Assembly: GCF_029223485.1 (NCBI RefSeq)
Contig: NZ_JARHTP010000005.1
Location: forward strand, 248,001 to 312,000
Direction: 5' to 3'
DNA from: Streptomyces coacervatus
Lineage (GTDB): Bacteria; Actinomycetota; Actinomycetes; Streptomycetales; Streptomycetaceae
DNA: 64,000 nt
Shown: positions 36,710-44,461 of the stretch, one piece after another
Position numbering within the stretch: the first letter of the stretch is position 1
Layout: each line of letters starts with the position of its first letter
The notes under the pieces: generated by a model
Databases searched by the model: none
Told to the model about the DNA's origin: nothing
The model's input: only the letters and a program-made list of their open reading frames with translations
Position numbers and translations under genes: made by a program

Positions 36710-37513
36710 CTACCAGATCGCGTCCACCCACTCCGGGTGGTCGATGAACGGGTTGCGGTTGTGCTGGTACGTGTCGTAGATGACCTGGTTGCGGTTCTCC
36801 TCGAAGGTGCTCGGCGGGTCCTCGTCGTTCCACTGCTTGAGGACCGAGAGCTTGCCGATGTACGGGGCGCTGCCGTTGTCGACCTTCTCGTCGGGTTCCA
36901 GGTCGGCGAAGCCGTCGCCGCCGTCGTAGCGCACCGCCATGTAGAGGATCATGCGGGCCACGTCGCCCTTGTCGGCGTCGCGCGGTTCGAAGGAGTCGGA
37001 GTCGGTGAGGCTGCCGCCGCCGTTGCTGACGGTGCTGCCGCCGTTGTCGAAGTCCTTGTCGCCGCGGATGCTGTTGACCGTGACGTCCGCCGGGCGCAGG
37101 TGGTGGAGGTCGGTGCCGGGGCCGGTCGCGGTGCCGAAGTCGCCGTGGGACTTGGCCCATACGTGCTCGCGGTTCCAGTCGCCCGTGTCACCGCCGTTGA
37201 GGGACTTGGCGCGGGAGACGCCGCTGTACAGCAGGATCACGTTGTTGCTGTTGTTCGGGTCCTGGTCGGTGACCTTCAGTGCGTCCCAGACCGCGGAGTA
37301 CGAGATCTTGCTCTGGCTGCTGATGATGGTGTGGAGGGACGACTTGAGGCTCGCGCCCGTCTTGCCGATCGCGTTCTTGTAGTACGTCGAGTCGTAGTCG
37401 GTCGTCGTGGCGGCGGCCGAAGTCGCGGTCAGGGCCGGGGCGGTGAGGCCGACCAGGACGGCTGCGGTGGCCAGGGCCACCGACTTCCAGCGGCGGGTGC
37501 GTGTCGCCAGCAT
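36710..37513 (-). CDS. Secreted endonuclease I-family nuclease
   Basis: A 267-residue secreted DNase/RNase: signal peptide (RRWKSVALATAAVLVGLTAP, with AAA cleavage region) then an Endonuclease_1 domain with the HNH-like catalytic core NREHVWAKSHGDF and HHLRPADVTVNS, and the C-terminal NPFIDHPEWVDAIW typical of the family. Likely roles are nutrient DNA degradation or genome recycling in dying hyphae. It converges with the ThDP gene with three bases between the stops. Confidence 0.9.
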   Translation of the reverse strand: MLATRTRRWKSVALATAAVLVGLTAPALTATSAAATTTDYDSTYYKNAIGKTGASLKSSLHTIISSQSKISYSAVWDALKVTDQDPNNSNNVILLYSGVSRAKSLNGGDTGDWNREHVWAKSHGDFGTATGPGTDLHHLRPADVTVNSIRGDKDFDNGGSTVSNGGGSLTDSDSFEPRDADKGDVARMILYMAVRYDGGDGFADLEPDEKVDNGSAPYIGKLSVLKQWNDEDPPSTFEENRNQVIYDTYQHNRNPFIDHPEWVDAIW

Positions 37514-37602
37514 GTGGGGGTTCCCATCTACGCGGGTTGAATGGAGGCGGCAAGAAGGAGGGTGACATGGACATGAGGTCCGGCAGGTAAACGGGACGTA
37601 AA

Positions 37603-37636
37603 AAGAGGCCTCCGACCGTGGGGTCGGAGGCCTCTT
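37603..37636 (-). terminator. Rho-independent terminator of the glycosyltransferase gene
   Basis: A perfect 15-base stem AAGAGGCCTCCGACC / GGTCGGAGGCCTCTT with a 4-base loop, followed on the minus strand by five T residues. It lies 16 bases after the glycosyltransferase stop codon. Confidence 0.93.
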
Positions 37637-37651
37637 CGGTGCCGGTGTCCG

Positions 37652-40021
37652 TCAGCTGACGTCCGACGGGTCCAGACGGTAGATCGTCGAGGTGTTCGAC
37701 GTGTTCGACTGGTTCGAGGAGTTCGATGAACTCGACGACTTCGACGACTTCGACGAGCTCGACGACTCGGACGTCGCGTTCTTGCTGTACGCGCTCTCCT
37801 TCACCGCCGTGCCGTGCTTCTTCACCCAGGCCGTGAGCTCCGAGTTGGCGTTGTTGCCGCCGCCGGGGCCGCCGCCCATGCCGCCGCCGAGCTGGATGTA
37901 GTGCAGCTCGCCCTTCTTCACCAGTTCCTTGAGCTTGGCGAGGGTCATCGCCTTGTCGGAGCCGGTGAAACCGAACATGGAGATGACGGGCTTGCCGGTG
38001 CTGAGGATCATCTGGCCCGCGCTCTGCGAGTTGGAGACCGCGATCAGCCACTTGGCGCCGTCCTGGTGCTTCTCCAGGTACGAGATGAGCTGGCTGTCGG
38101 CGCCGCCCATTCCGCCGCCGCCCATTCCGCCATCGCCGCCGAAGCCGCCGCGAGTGTCGGAGCTGCTGTTGCCGCCGGGAGCAGTGCCGTTGGCGCCGCC
38201 GCCCTGAGCGCCGCCGCCGGGGAACTCCCCGTTCATGCCGCCCTGTTGGCCGCTCTGTCCGCTCTGGCCGTTGGGTGCGCCGCTGGGAGCACCGCCGCCC
38301 TGCGGGAGTTCGCCGTTGCCGCCGCCCGGTGTCATCTGACCCTGACCGCCGCCCGGCATCTCGCCGTTCGCCTGGCCACCCTGCTGGGTCCCGCCCTGCT
38401 GGGTGCCGCCCGGCATCTCGCCGCCGCCCGGACCGCCGTTGCCGCCGCCCATGCCGCCCCGGCCGCCGCCGGGACCGCCCATGCCGCCGCCGGTGGACGG
38501 GCCCGCGGTCGGGTTGGTGCCGCCCATCATGCCGCCGCCGGAGGAACCGAAGGCGGGCGAGGCCGCGTACGCCGTCGGACCCGCGAGGGCCGCCACGATC
38601 GCCGCGACGACGGACGCGCCGAGCAGCCGGATCCGCGTACCGGAGCTAGCGGACCGGAGGACGAACAGGCCCACGATCGCCAGGACCATCAGCACACCGA
38701 CGACCGGCCACAGCCAGGTGTTCCAGCCGGTCGCCCGGCGCAGCAGCACGATCGCCCAGATGCCGGTGACGGCCAGACCGGCCGGAAGGACCCAGGTCCA
38801 GCGGGCGTCACCGCTGCGGAAGGCGCGCCACAGCATGACGCCGCCGGCACCCGTCAGCGCCGCGATGCCGGGGGCGAGTGCGGTCGTGTAGTACGGGTGC
38901 ATCGTGCCCTCGGCCATGGCGAAGGTCAGGTAGTGCAGCACCAGCCAGCCGCCCCACATGATGAGTGCGGCGCGCGTGGCGTCGGTGCGCGGGGCGCGGC
39001 CGCACAGCACCAGGCCGGCCACGAGCGCGAGGAACGCGAAGGGGATCAGCCAGGAGATCTGGCCGCCGAGGATGTCGTTGAACATACGGCCGATGCCCGC
39101 CGTGCCGGCGAAGGTACCGCCTCCGCCACCGCCGCCTCCGCCGTTGCCCTCGCCGCCGAGGACCCGGCCCAGGCCGTTGTAGCCCATGATCAGGTTCCAG
39201 GCCGAGCCGTCGGTCGAACCGCCGATGTACGGCCGGTCGTCGGCGGGGACGAGGGAGACCGCCGTCGCCCACCAGAAGCTGGAGACCGCCAGTGCCACAG
39301 CCGCCAGGACCAGGTTGACGACCTTCTTCTTCCAGCCGAGCTTCGACGCGTAGACGTACACGGCGAAGACGGCCGGCAGGGCGATATAGCCCTGCAGCAT
39401 CTTGGTGTTGAAGGCGAGTCCGAAGCACACGGCCGAGCCGATGAGCGGCAGCAGCTTCTCGTTGCGGACGGACCGGAGCGCGAGGGCCGCGCCGCCGACC
39501 ATCAGCAGCACCAGGATGGTGTCGGGGTTGTTGTCGCGGTTGATGGCGACGGTGATCGGCGTCAGCGCGAGGACCAGCGCCGCGATGGCGGCGGCCACAT
39601 GGCCGAAGTACCGCTTCACGGAGGTGTGCAGGATCCAGATCGTGCCCAGCGCGGCCCCGATCTCGGGCAGCATCATCTGCCAGGTGCCGAAGCCGAAGAC
39701 CCGGCAGGACAGGCCCATGATCATGAGCGCGAACGGCGGCTTGTCGACGGTGATGAAGTTCCCGGCGTCCAACGAGCCGAAGAACCACGCCTTCCAGCTC
39801 TTCGTGCCGCTGTAGATGGCCGCGCTGTAGAAGCTGTTGAGGCTGTTGCCGGACAGGTTCCAGGCGTAGAGCGTCGCCGCCAGGACGAGGATCGCGATCA
39901 GCGCGGGCAGCGACCAGCGGGGCGCCTTCTCGTCGGGCGCCGCGGCGGGCGGGGCCGGCGGCGGCCAGTCGGCGGACGCGGGCTCGGTGTGGGGGTGGGG
40001 ATCGGTGGCAGATGTCACCAC
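37652..40021 (-). CDS. YkcB/ArnT-like membrane glycosyltransferase with Gly-rich and Ser-rich tail
   Basis: A 789-residue polytopic GT-C-fold glycosyltransferase (GT39/83 type). The catalytic first loop is seen in YSAAIYSGTKSWKAWFFGS with DKPPFALMIMGLS. About a dozen membrane segments span residues 35-485. A Gly/Met/Pro/Gln-rich extracellular stretch (about 490-645) leads to a small folded domain (LISYLEKHQDGAKWLIAVS to LHYIQLGGG) of the YkcA/B type, then a Ser/Asn-rich tail (about 750-780) and YRLDPSDVS. It probably glycosylates a cell-wall polymer or protein with a polyprenyl-linked sugar. Confidence 0.85.
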   Translation of the reverse strand: MVTSATDPHPHTEPASADWPPPAPPAAAPDEKAPRWSLPALIAILVLAATLYAWNLSGNSLNSFYSAAIYSGTKSWKAWFFGSLDAGNFITVDKPPFALMIMGLSCRVFGFGTWQMMLPEIGAALGTIWILHTSVKRYFGHVAAAIAALVLALTPITVAINRDNNPDTILVLLMVGGAALALRSVRNEKLLPLIGSAVCFGLAFNTKMLQGYIALPAVFAVYVYASKLGWKKKVVNLVLAAVALAVSSFWWATAVSLVPADDRPYIGGSTDGSAWNLIMGYNGLGRVLGGEGNGGGGGGGGGTFAGTAGIGRMFNDILGGQISWLIPFAFLALVAGLVLCGRAPRTDATRAALIMWGGWLVLHYLTFAMAEGTMHPYYTTALAPGIAALTGAGGVMLWRAFRSGDARWTWVLPAGLAVTGIWAIVLLRRATGWNTWLWPVVGVLMVLAIVGLFVLRSASSGTRIRLLGASVVAAIVAALAGPTAYAASPAFGSSGGGMMGGTNPTAGPSTGGGMGGPGGGRGGMGGGNGGPGGGEMPGGTQQGGTQQGGQANGEMPGGGQGQMTPGGGNGELPQGGGAPSGAPNGQSGQSGQQGGMNGEFPGGGAQGGGANGTAPGGNSSSDTRGGFGGDGGMGGGGMGGADSQLISYLEKHQDGAKWLIAVSNSQSAGQMILSTGKPVISMFGFTGSDKAMTLAKLKELVKKGELHYIQLGGGMGGGPGGGNNANSELTAWVKKHGTAVKESAYSKNATSESSSSSKSSKSSSSSNSSNQSNTSNTSTIYRLDPSDVS

Positions 40022-40155
40022 TGCACCATGGCGGGGGCTGATGGGCGCGGGCTGTGTTCTGCCTGGGGGCAGGCTGTGGATGGATGAGAAGCGGGTAAGA
40101 GCACGGCGGTCGCTACTATCAGCCGAATATCCACGGACATGGGATCGGCTGGGAA

Positions 40156-40728
40156 ATGGAATTGAGCGGGACGCCGGACCTCGGTCGCGCTGGGGAGCCC
40201 GGCACCATACGTTTCGTGCTCGGTGCGCTCGGTACGCAGCTGACCGTGTTCACGATCGCCTTCGGGGCGATCAGCTTCCTGGAGACGAGTGCGTACTACG
40301 CGATGCCCAGGGCGCTCACTCTGGCCGGGGAAAGAGGGCTCCTCTTCGGCGTGGCGATGTCCTTGGGGACTATCGCCGCTCATCTCGTGCGCGTGAAAAG
40401 GACGTTGGGCCTTTCCGCCGACTCCCTCCGTTCCGTCCACCGCGCGGATGTCGTCCTCCCCGGTCCGGTCGACGGTGCGGCGCTCCGGGAGTCGATGCGG
40501 CCGGTGCCCTGGGTACGGGGGGTCACGGCCGTCGGTGCCGGGCAGTTCCGGGTGGACGCGGGATTTCGGTGGTCCGTCCAACGGACGATCGGCGTAACCG
40601 TGGACGGCAGCCGGGTGACAGTGGAGGTCAGAGCCAGACACCCACTGCTCTTCCCTGCCTCCGGCCCAGGACGCCGTATCTTCGACCAACTCCGGGACGC
40701 CCTTAGCGCTAGAAACCCCCGGCCTTGA
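40156..40728 (+). CDS. Hypothetical membrane protein
   Basis: A 190-residue protein with two N-terminal hydrophobic segments (about 17-45 and 55-78, FGVAMSLGTIAAHLVRVKR), then a cytoplasmic-looking domain of beta character ending VTVEVRARHPLLFPASGPG. I do not recognise a family. It is divergent from the glycosyltransferase gene and overlaps the DUF397 gene by 20 bases at the 3' ends. No clear ribosome site precedes the ATG. Confidence 0.6.
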   Translation: MELSGTPDLGRAGEPGTIRFVLGALGTQLTVFTIAFGAISFLETSAYYAMPRALTLAGERGLLFGVAMSLGTIAAHLVRVKRTLGLSADSLRSVHRADVVLPGPVDGAALRESMRPVPWVRGVTAVGAGQFRVDAGFRWSVQRTIGVTVDGSRVTVEVRARHPLLFPASGPGRRIFDQLRDALSARNPRP

Positions 40729-40924
40729 GGGCCGAGACGAACGTTGACCAGTTGGCGGACCCGAAGAGCAGCGCGGGGCCCTGCGGGATCTTGGAGTCGC
40801 GGACGGGGACGCCGGCGGGGTGGTTGTCGAGGACTTCGAGGCAGCTGCCGGCTTCGTTGCCGCTGTACGACGACTTGCGCCAGCCGCTGAGCGTGGCGGC
40901 GTTGGAGATGGCGTACTCAGGCAT
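40709..40924 (-). CDS. DUF397 protein
   Basis: A 71-residue DUF397 protein with the family core WRKSSYSGNEAGSCLEV, VPVRDSKIPQGPALLFG and WSTFVSALKAGGF. DUF397 genes accompany XRE regulators throughout Streptomyces; in the Scr1/Scr2 pair such genes act as a regulator of antibiotic production, and WhiJ-type systems have the same layout. It overlaps the XRE stop by 8 bases, so the two are coupled. Confidence 0.92.
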   Translation of the reverse strand: MPEYAISNAATLSGWRKSSYSGNEAGSCLEVLDNHPAGVPVRDSKIPQGPALLFGSANWSTFVSALKAGGF

Positions 40925-41711
40925 CGGTCCCGTAGTCCTTCGCTTTGGCGTTCAGTAGGGCGAGCGACTCGCGCAGCGGCAGTGCATCGCTCAATGCCAG
41001 ATGGTAGGCGCCCTGCAACTGTTCGACGATGGCCGGGGCGTCGTGAACCTTGGCGACCCGAATGCCTTCCGAATAGGCCACGGGGGGCTGGTCCTCGAAC
41101 CACATCAGGCTCAACATGCCCTGCATGACCGGATAAGCCCCCGTCCCGCGCGGCATCACATGCACCCGGACCCGGCCGCTCTCGACGAGGTGAACGAGGT
41201 GCCGGAGCTGATCCGCCATGACGTCCCGGCCGCCCACCAGTCGGTGCAGCACGCCCTCGTCGAGGAGCGCCCAGAAGGCGGGTGTCACCGGATCGTCGAG
41301 GAGCTTCGTGCGCTTGAGCCGTGTGACGAGGCGCTTGTCACGCTCCTTTTCGCTGAGCGGAGGGAACGTCGTGCTCAGAACGGCCTGCGCATAGCTCTTC
41401 GTCTGGAGGAGTCCGGGTACGAACGTCACCGCGGACTCTCGGATCATCACCGCCTGTTTCTCCAGTTGCAGTGCCGCCTCGAAGTAGTCGGCGACCGCCT
41501 CGTCTTCCTGCGGCAGAAAGCTGGTCAGTACATCCCCTGTGCCCAAGGCCATGTCCAGCCGTCGAGCGTCCTCCCTCGACGGCATCCGGCGCCCCGCCTC
41601 GATGTGCGCGATGTGCGAGCGCGTCATGAACGCCATGTCAGCCAGCTCTTGCTGCGTCAGTCCCGCTGCCTCGCGCCGCTGCCTGAGCCACTCACCGTAC
41701 GTGTTGCTCAT
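40917..41711 (-). CDS. XRE-family regulator with DUF5753 domain
   Basis: A 264-residue regulator with an N-terminal XRE helix-turn-helix (LRQRREAAGLTQQELADMA...SHIAHIEAGRRMPS) and a DUF5753 domain (FVPGLLQTKSYAQAVL, LLDEGVLHRLVGG, HVMPRGTGAYPVMQG). The ATG at 41711 is taken because AAGGGAG precedes it; a TTG two codons earlier is less likely. It is coupled to DUF397 downstream and divergent from two small genes, the usual WhiJ/Scr-type arrangement in development or antibiotic control. Confidence 0.92.
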   Translation of the reverse strand: MSNTYGEWLRQRREAAGLTQQELADMAFMTRSHIAHIEAGRRMPSREDARRLDMALGTGDVLTSFLPQEDEAVADYFEAALQLEKQAVMIRESAVTFVPGLLQTKSYAQAVLSTTFPPLSEKERDKRLVTRLKRTKLLDDPVTPAFWALLDEGVLHRLVGGRDVMADQLRHLVHLVESGRVRVHVMPRGTGAYPVMQGMLSLMWFEDQPPVAYSEGIRVAKVHDAPAIVEQLQGAYHLALSDALPLRESLALLNAKAKDYGTDA

Positions 41712-41838
41712 GTCCAACTCCCTTGCGACAAAGGCCTGGTCACACAGAACCCTCTGGCGAGCCTAGCCCGCTCCGTCTCACTCTGTGTGTGGATCGCTAC
41801 AGAACGCGATACCTCGCGAACTCAAGGAAGTTGACAAC

Positions 41839-41982
41839 ATGAAGCACCTTCTTCGACGCCTCTTTCGCCGACGCCGGTCGGCGGCCCCCGTGGCCCGCGA
41901 GGTGGCCGCTCCGGCCGTGCCGCTCGGCGTCGGCGTCGGGTCGATCGGCATGCCCGCAGTAGTCGTGAAGGCCGGCCGGTGA
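41839..41982 (+). CDS. Small basic peptide, unknown function
   Basis: A 47-residue product: an Arg/Lys-rich start (MKHLLRRLFRRRR) followed by an Ala/Val/Gly-rich tail. AAGGAAG lies eight bases before the ATG, and the stop overlaps the next start (GTGA). It is divergent from the XRE gene and probably part of the same module. No family recognised. Confidence 0.6.
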   Translation: MKHLLRRLFRRRRSAAPVAREVAAPAVPLGVGVGSIGMPAVVVKAGR

Positions 41983-42320
41983 CGGGCGGCGCACGCCTGC
42001 TGCCCTGGGCCGGTGCGGCAGGTCAGCCCTGTTACCTGGTCGGTGACGGGACCGGGTACGTCTCCCGGGTCGCCGACAGTGTGGAGATCCTGCAGCTCCG
42101 TATGGCGGGCGAACTCCTCGACCACGCCGCCGACATGCTGGCCGACCGCAAGGCCACGTCCGCGCAACTCCACTTCCTGGCATCCCGTATGGCTGAGGCG
42201 CTCCGTGACGTTCACCGCATCGCGGAGAGCCGGGGTGGGCGCCTTCCTCCACCTGCGCACGACGCGCTTGACGAGATCGACGTTCCTGGCGGCGCCGAGA
42301 GCCCCGTACCGGGTGACTGA
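41979..42320 (+). CDS. Hypothetical protein of the XRE/DUF397 module
   Basis: A 113-residue soluble protein with central helices (EILQLRMAGELLDHAADMLADRKATSAQLHFLASRMAEALRDVHRIAE) and a Pro-rich acidic C-terminus. GTG start overlaps the previous stop, so the two are co-translated. I do not recognise it; similar small proteins are commonly found beside XRE/DUF397 pairs. Confidence 0.65.
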   Translation: MTGGARLLPWAGAAGQPCYLVGDGTGYVSRVADSVEILQLRMAGELLDHAADMLADRKATSAQLHFLASRMAEALRDVHRIAESRGGRLPPPAHDALDEIDVPGGAESPVPGD

Positions 42321-42425
42321 CCCCCTTGGGGAACGCGCGTACAACTTTCGGCCATCTCCACGAGTCATGAGGGGCGAGTGCGCCATGAGCGCACTCGTGT
42401 CGGTTCAAGGGGATGGGAAGCCTCC

Positions 42426-43277
42426 ATGACTCACCGGATATCCCGGGGCGCTCGCGTGCTCGCAGCAAGCCTCGGTGCAGGCGTGATCGTGCCGCTGGCG
42501 GCAGCAGCGCCCGCCGCCGCGGCCACGACACCAGCAGTCAGCTGTACGTCCTCGACGGCCGGGCTCGCCACCAAGCTCCAGAAGGACATCACCGCCGCCC
42601 TCGCGAACCGCACGGGCACCATCGCGGTCGGGCTCTACGACCGCTCCACGAACACCTCCTGCTCGCTGCGGGCCTCGTCCTCGTACGACTCGGCGAGCGT
42701 CGTGAAGGTGACCGTCCTCGCCACGCTCCTCTGGGACGCGAAGCGGCACAACCGCTACCTGACCGACACCGAGGTCTCGCTCGCCAAGGCCATGATCACC
42801 CAGTCGGACAACGCCGCGACCAGCAAGCTCTGGAAGCAGCTGGGCCTGACGAAGATCAAGGGCTTCCTCGCCGCGGCCGGGATGACGAAGACCGTCCCCG
42901 GCGCGAACGGCTACTGGGGCCTGACCCAGATCAACGTCACCGACGAGCAGAAGCTGCTCAAGCTGATCACCGCGCAGAACACGGTCCTGAGCGACAACTC
43001 CCGTGCGTACATCCTGAAGTTGATGAGCCAGGTCATCTCCTCGCAGCGCTGGGGCACGCCGTACGGAGCGCCCTCCGGCGTCTCGGTCCACGTCAAGAAC
43101 GGCTGGCTGCAGCGCTCCACGCACGGCTGGCGGGTGCACAGCGTCGGCACCTTCAACGGCGGCGGCCACGACTACATGATCACTGTGCTCACCTGGGGCA
43201 ACAGCACCATGAACTACGGCATCACGACCATCCAGGGCGTAGCGAAAGTCATTCACAGGGATCTTGCCGCGAGTTGA
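42426..43277 (+). CDS. Secreted serine hydrolase, class A beta-lactamase fold
   Basis: A 283-residue exported protein: signal peptide to about residue 37 (PAAAATTP), then a class A beta-lactamase-like domain with SVVK (nucleophile Ser and Lys), SDN in MITQSDNAATSKLW and a KNG triad in HVKNGWLQ in place of KTG. No clear Glu166 motif is evident, so a peptidase or penicillin-binding-type function is as likely as beta-lactamase. It stands alone between the XRE module and the next secreted gene. Confidence 0.82.
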   Translation: MTHRISRGARVLAASLGAGVIVPLAAAAPAAAATTPAVSCTSSTAGLATKLQKDITAALANRTGTIAVGLYDRSTNTSCSLRASSSYDSASVVKVTVLATLLWDAKRHNRYLTDTEVSLAKAMITQSDNAATSKLWKQLGLTKIKGFLAAAGMTKTVPGANGYWGLTQINVTDEQKLLKLITAQNTVLSDNSRAYILKLMSQVISSQRWGTPYGAPSGVSVHVKNGWLQRSTHGWRVHSVGTFNGGGHDYMITVLTWGNSTMNYGITTIQGVAKVIHRDLAAS

Positions 43278-43325
43278 CCCCTGCCGGTCTCCCGCCCGTC
43301 ACCCACCCGTCCTACGGTGACGCCC

Positions 43326-44348
43326 ATGCGCCTGAGAACCGTACTCGCGACCACCACCGCGGCCCTGGCGGCGGCCACCTGCCTGACCGCCGCCGGGCCC
43401 GCCAATGCCCTTGAGAACCACGCCTGTTCGCCCTCCGTCTCCATCGACCGTTTCTCCGACGCGCTCGACAAGACGACGTACGACGGCACTTTCGCCGGCA
43501 ACTTCTCCGCGCTCGCCGTGGACCGGGACGGGTCCCTGGCCGCCCTGGAGGACCGCTCCTCCCTCTTCAGCCTGGACGCGAAGACCCTCCAGCCGAAGTC
43601 CGTCGTCCGGCTCGCCGACGAGAAGGGCGCCGCGCTCGACAGCGAGGGCCTCGTCATAGACGGGGACGGCACCCGTCTCATCACCTCGGAGACCGAGCCG
43701 TCCGTACGGCGCTACAGCCCCGACGGCAAGATCCTCGACCGTCTGCCGGTCCCGTCCTCACTCCTCGTCGCCCCCGCCGGGCGCGCCACGTCCAACCAGA
43801 CCTTCGAAGGCCTGACCCTCCTCCCCGGCGGCCACACCCTGCTGGCGTCCATGGAGAACGCGATCTCCGGCGACTCCCCGACCATCGTCCGCTTCCAGAC
43901 CTGGACCCGGACCAAGGGCAACCACTTCCGCCTCGCCGCCCAGTACGCGTACCCGCTCGACCCCGGCCTCGGCGTCCCCGAGGTCCAGGCCACCCCCGAC
44001 GGCCGCCTGCTCGTCCTGGAGCGCGGCTTCACCTCCGGCGTCGGCAACACGGTCCGCCTCTACCTGGCCGACCCGCGCCACGCGACGGACACCAGCGGCA
44101 TCGAGAACCTCACGGGCCAGGCCGGCGTACGCCTGATCAGGAAGACCCTCCTCGCGGACATCGTGAACTGCCCGTCACTGGGAGCGACCGCCAAGCAGCC
44201 CCAGCCGAACCCCCTCCTCGACAACATCGAGGGCATGACGATCACGGGGCGCGACGCCCGGGGCCGCCTGAAGGTGCTCCTGGTCAGCGACGACAACCAG
44301 AACGCGGCGCAGACGACGCGGTTCTATTACCTGCGGGTACGTATTTGA
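43326..44348 (+). CDS. Secreted esterase-like phytase-family protein
   Basis: A 340-residue protein with a signal peptide (MRLRTVLATTTAALAAATCLTAAGPANA) and a beta-propeller of the esterase-like-activity-of-phytase family (FSALAVDRDGSLAALEDRS, SEGLVIDGDGTRLITSE, NIEGMTITGRD, LLVSDDNQN). Repeated Asp-x-Asp loops suggest Ca binding. Enzymatic activity is unproven for most members. The ATG at 43326 is chosen because the signal peptide begins there. Confidence 0.82.
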   Translation: MRLRTVLATTTAALAAATCLTAAGPANALENHACSPSVSIDRFSDALDKTTYDGTFAGNFSALAVDRDGSLAALEDRSSLFSLDAKTLQPKSVVRLADEKGAALDSEGLVIDGDGTRLITSETEPSVRRYSPDGKILDRLPVPSSLLVAPAGRATSNQTFEGLTLLPGGHTLLASMENAISGDSPTIVRFQTWTRTKGNHFRLAAQYAYPLDPGLGVPEVQATPDGRLLVLERGFTSGVGNTVRLYLADPRHATDTSGIENLTGQAGVRLIRKTLLADIVNCPSLGATAKQPQPNPLLDNIEGMTITGRDARGRLKVLLVSDDNQNAAQTTRFYYLRVRI

Positions 44349-44414
44349 TCCCTGCCTCCCGATTTGTTGCGGCGGGATGAAATCCGCGCCCGTCCGCGTT
44401 GGTGCTTCCGGTAG

Positions 44415-44446
44415 ATCAGGACGTCAATCAGGACGTCAAGACGTCA
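44415..44446. repeat. Tandem GACGTCA repeats upstream of the ABC exporter
   Basis: ATCAGGACGTCA is repeated head to tail (44415-44426, 44427-44438), and a third GACGTCA follows at 44440-44446. The set ends 15 bases before the exporter start and overlaps the place where a promoter or ribosome site must be. A regulator that reads direct repeats could bind here. Confidence 0.6.
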
Positions 44447-44461
44447 ACTGGAGGCACCGGC

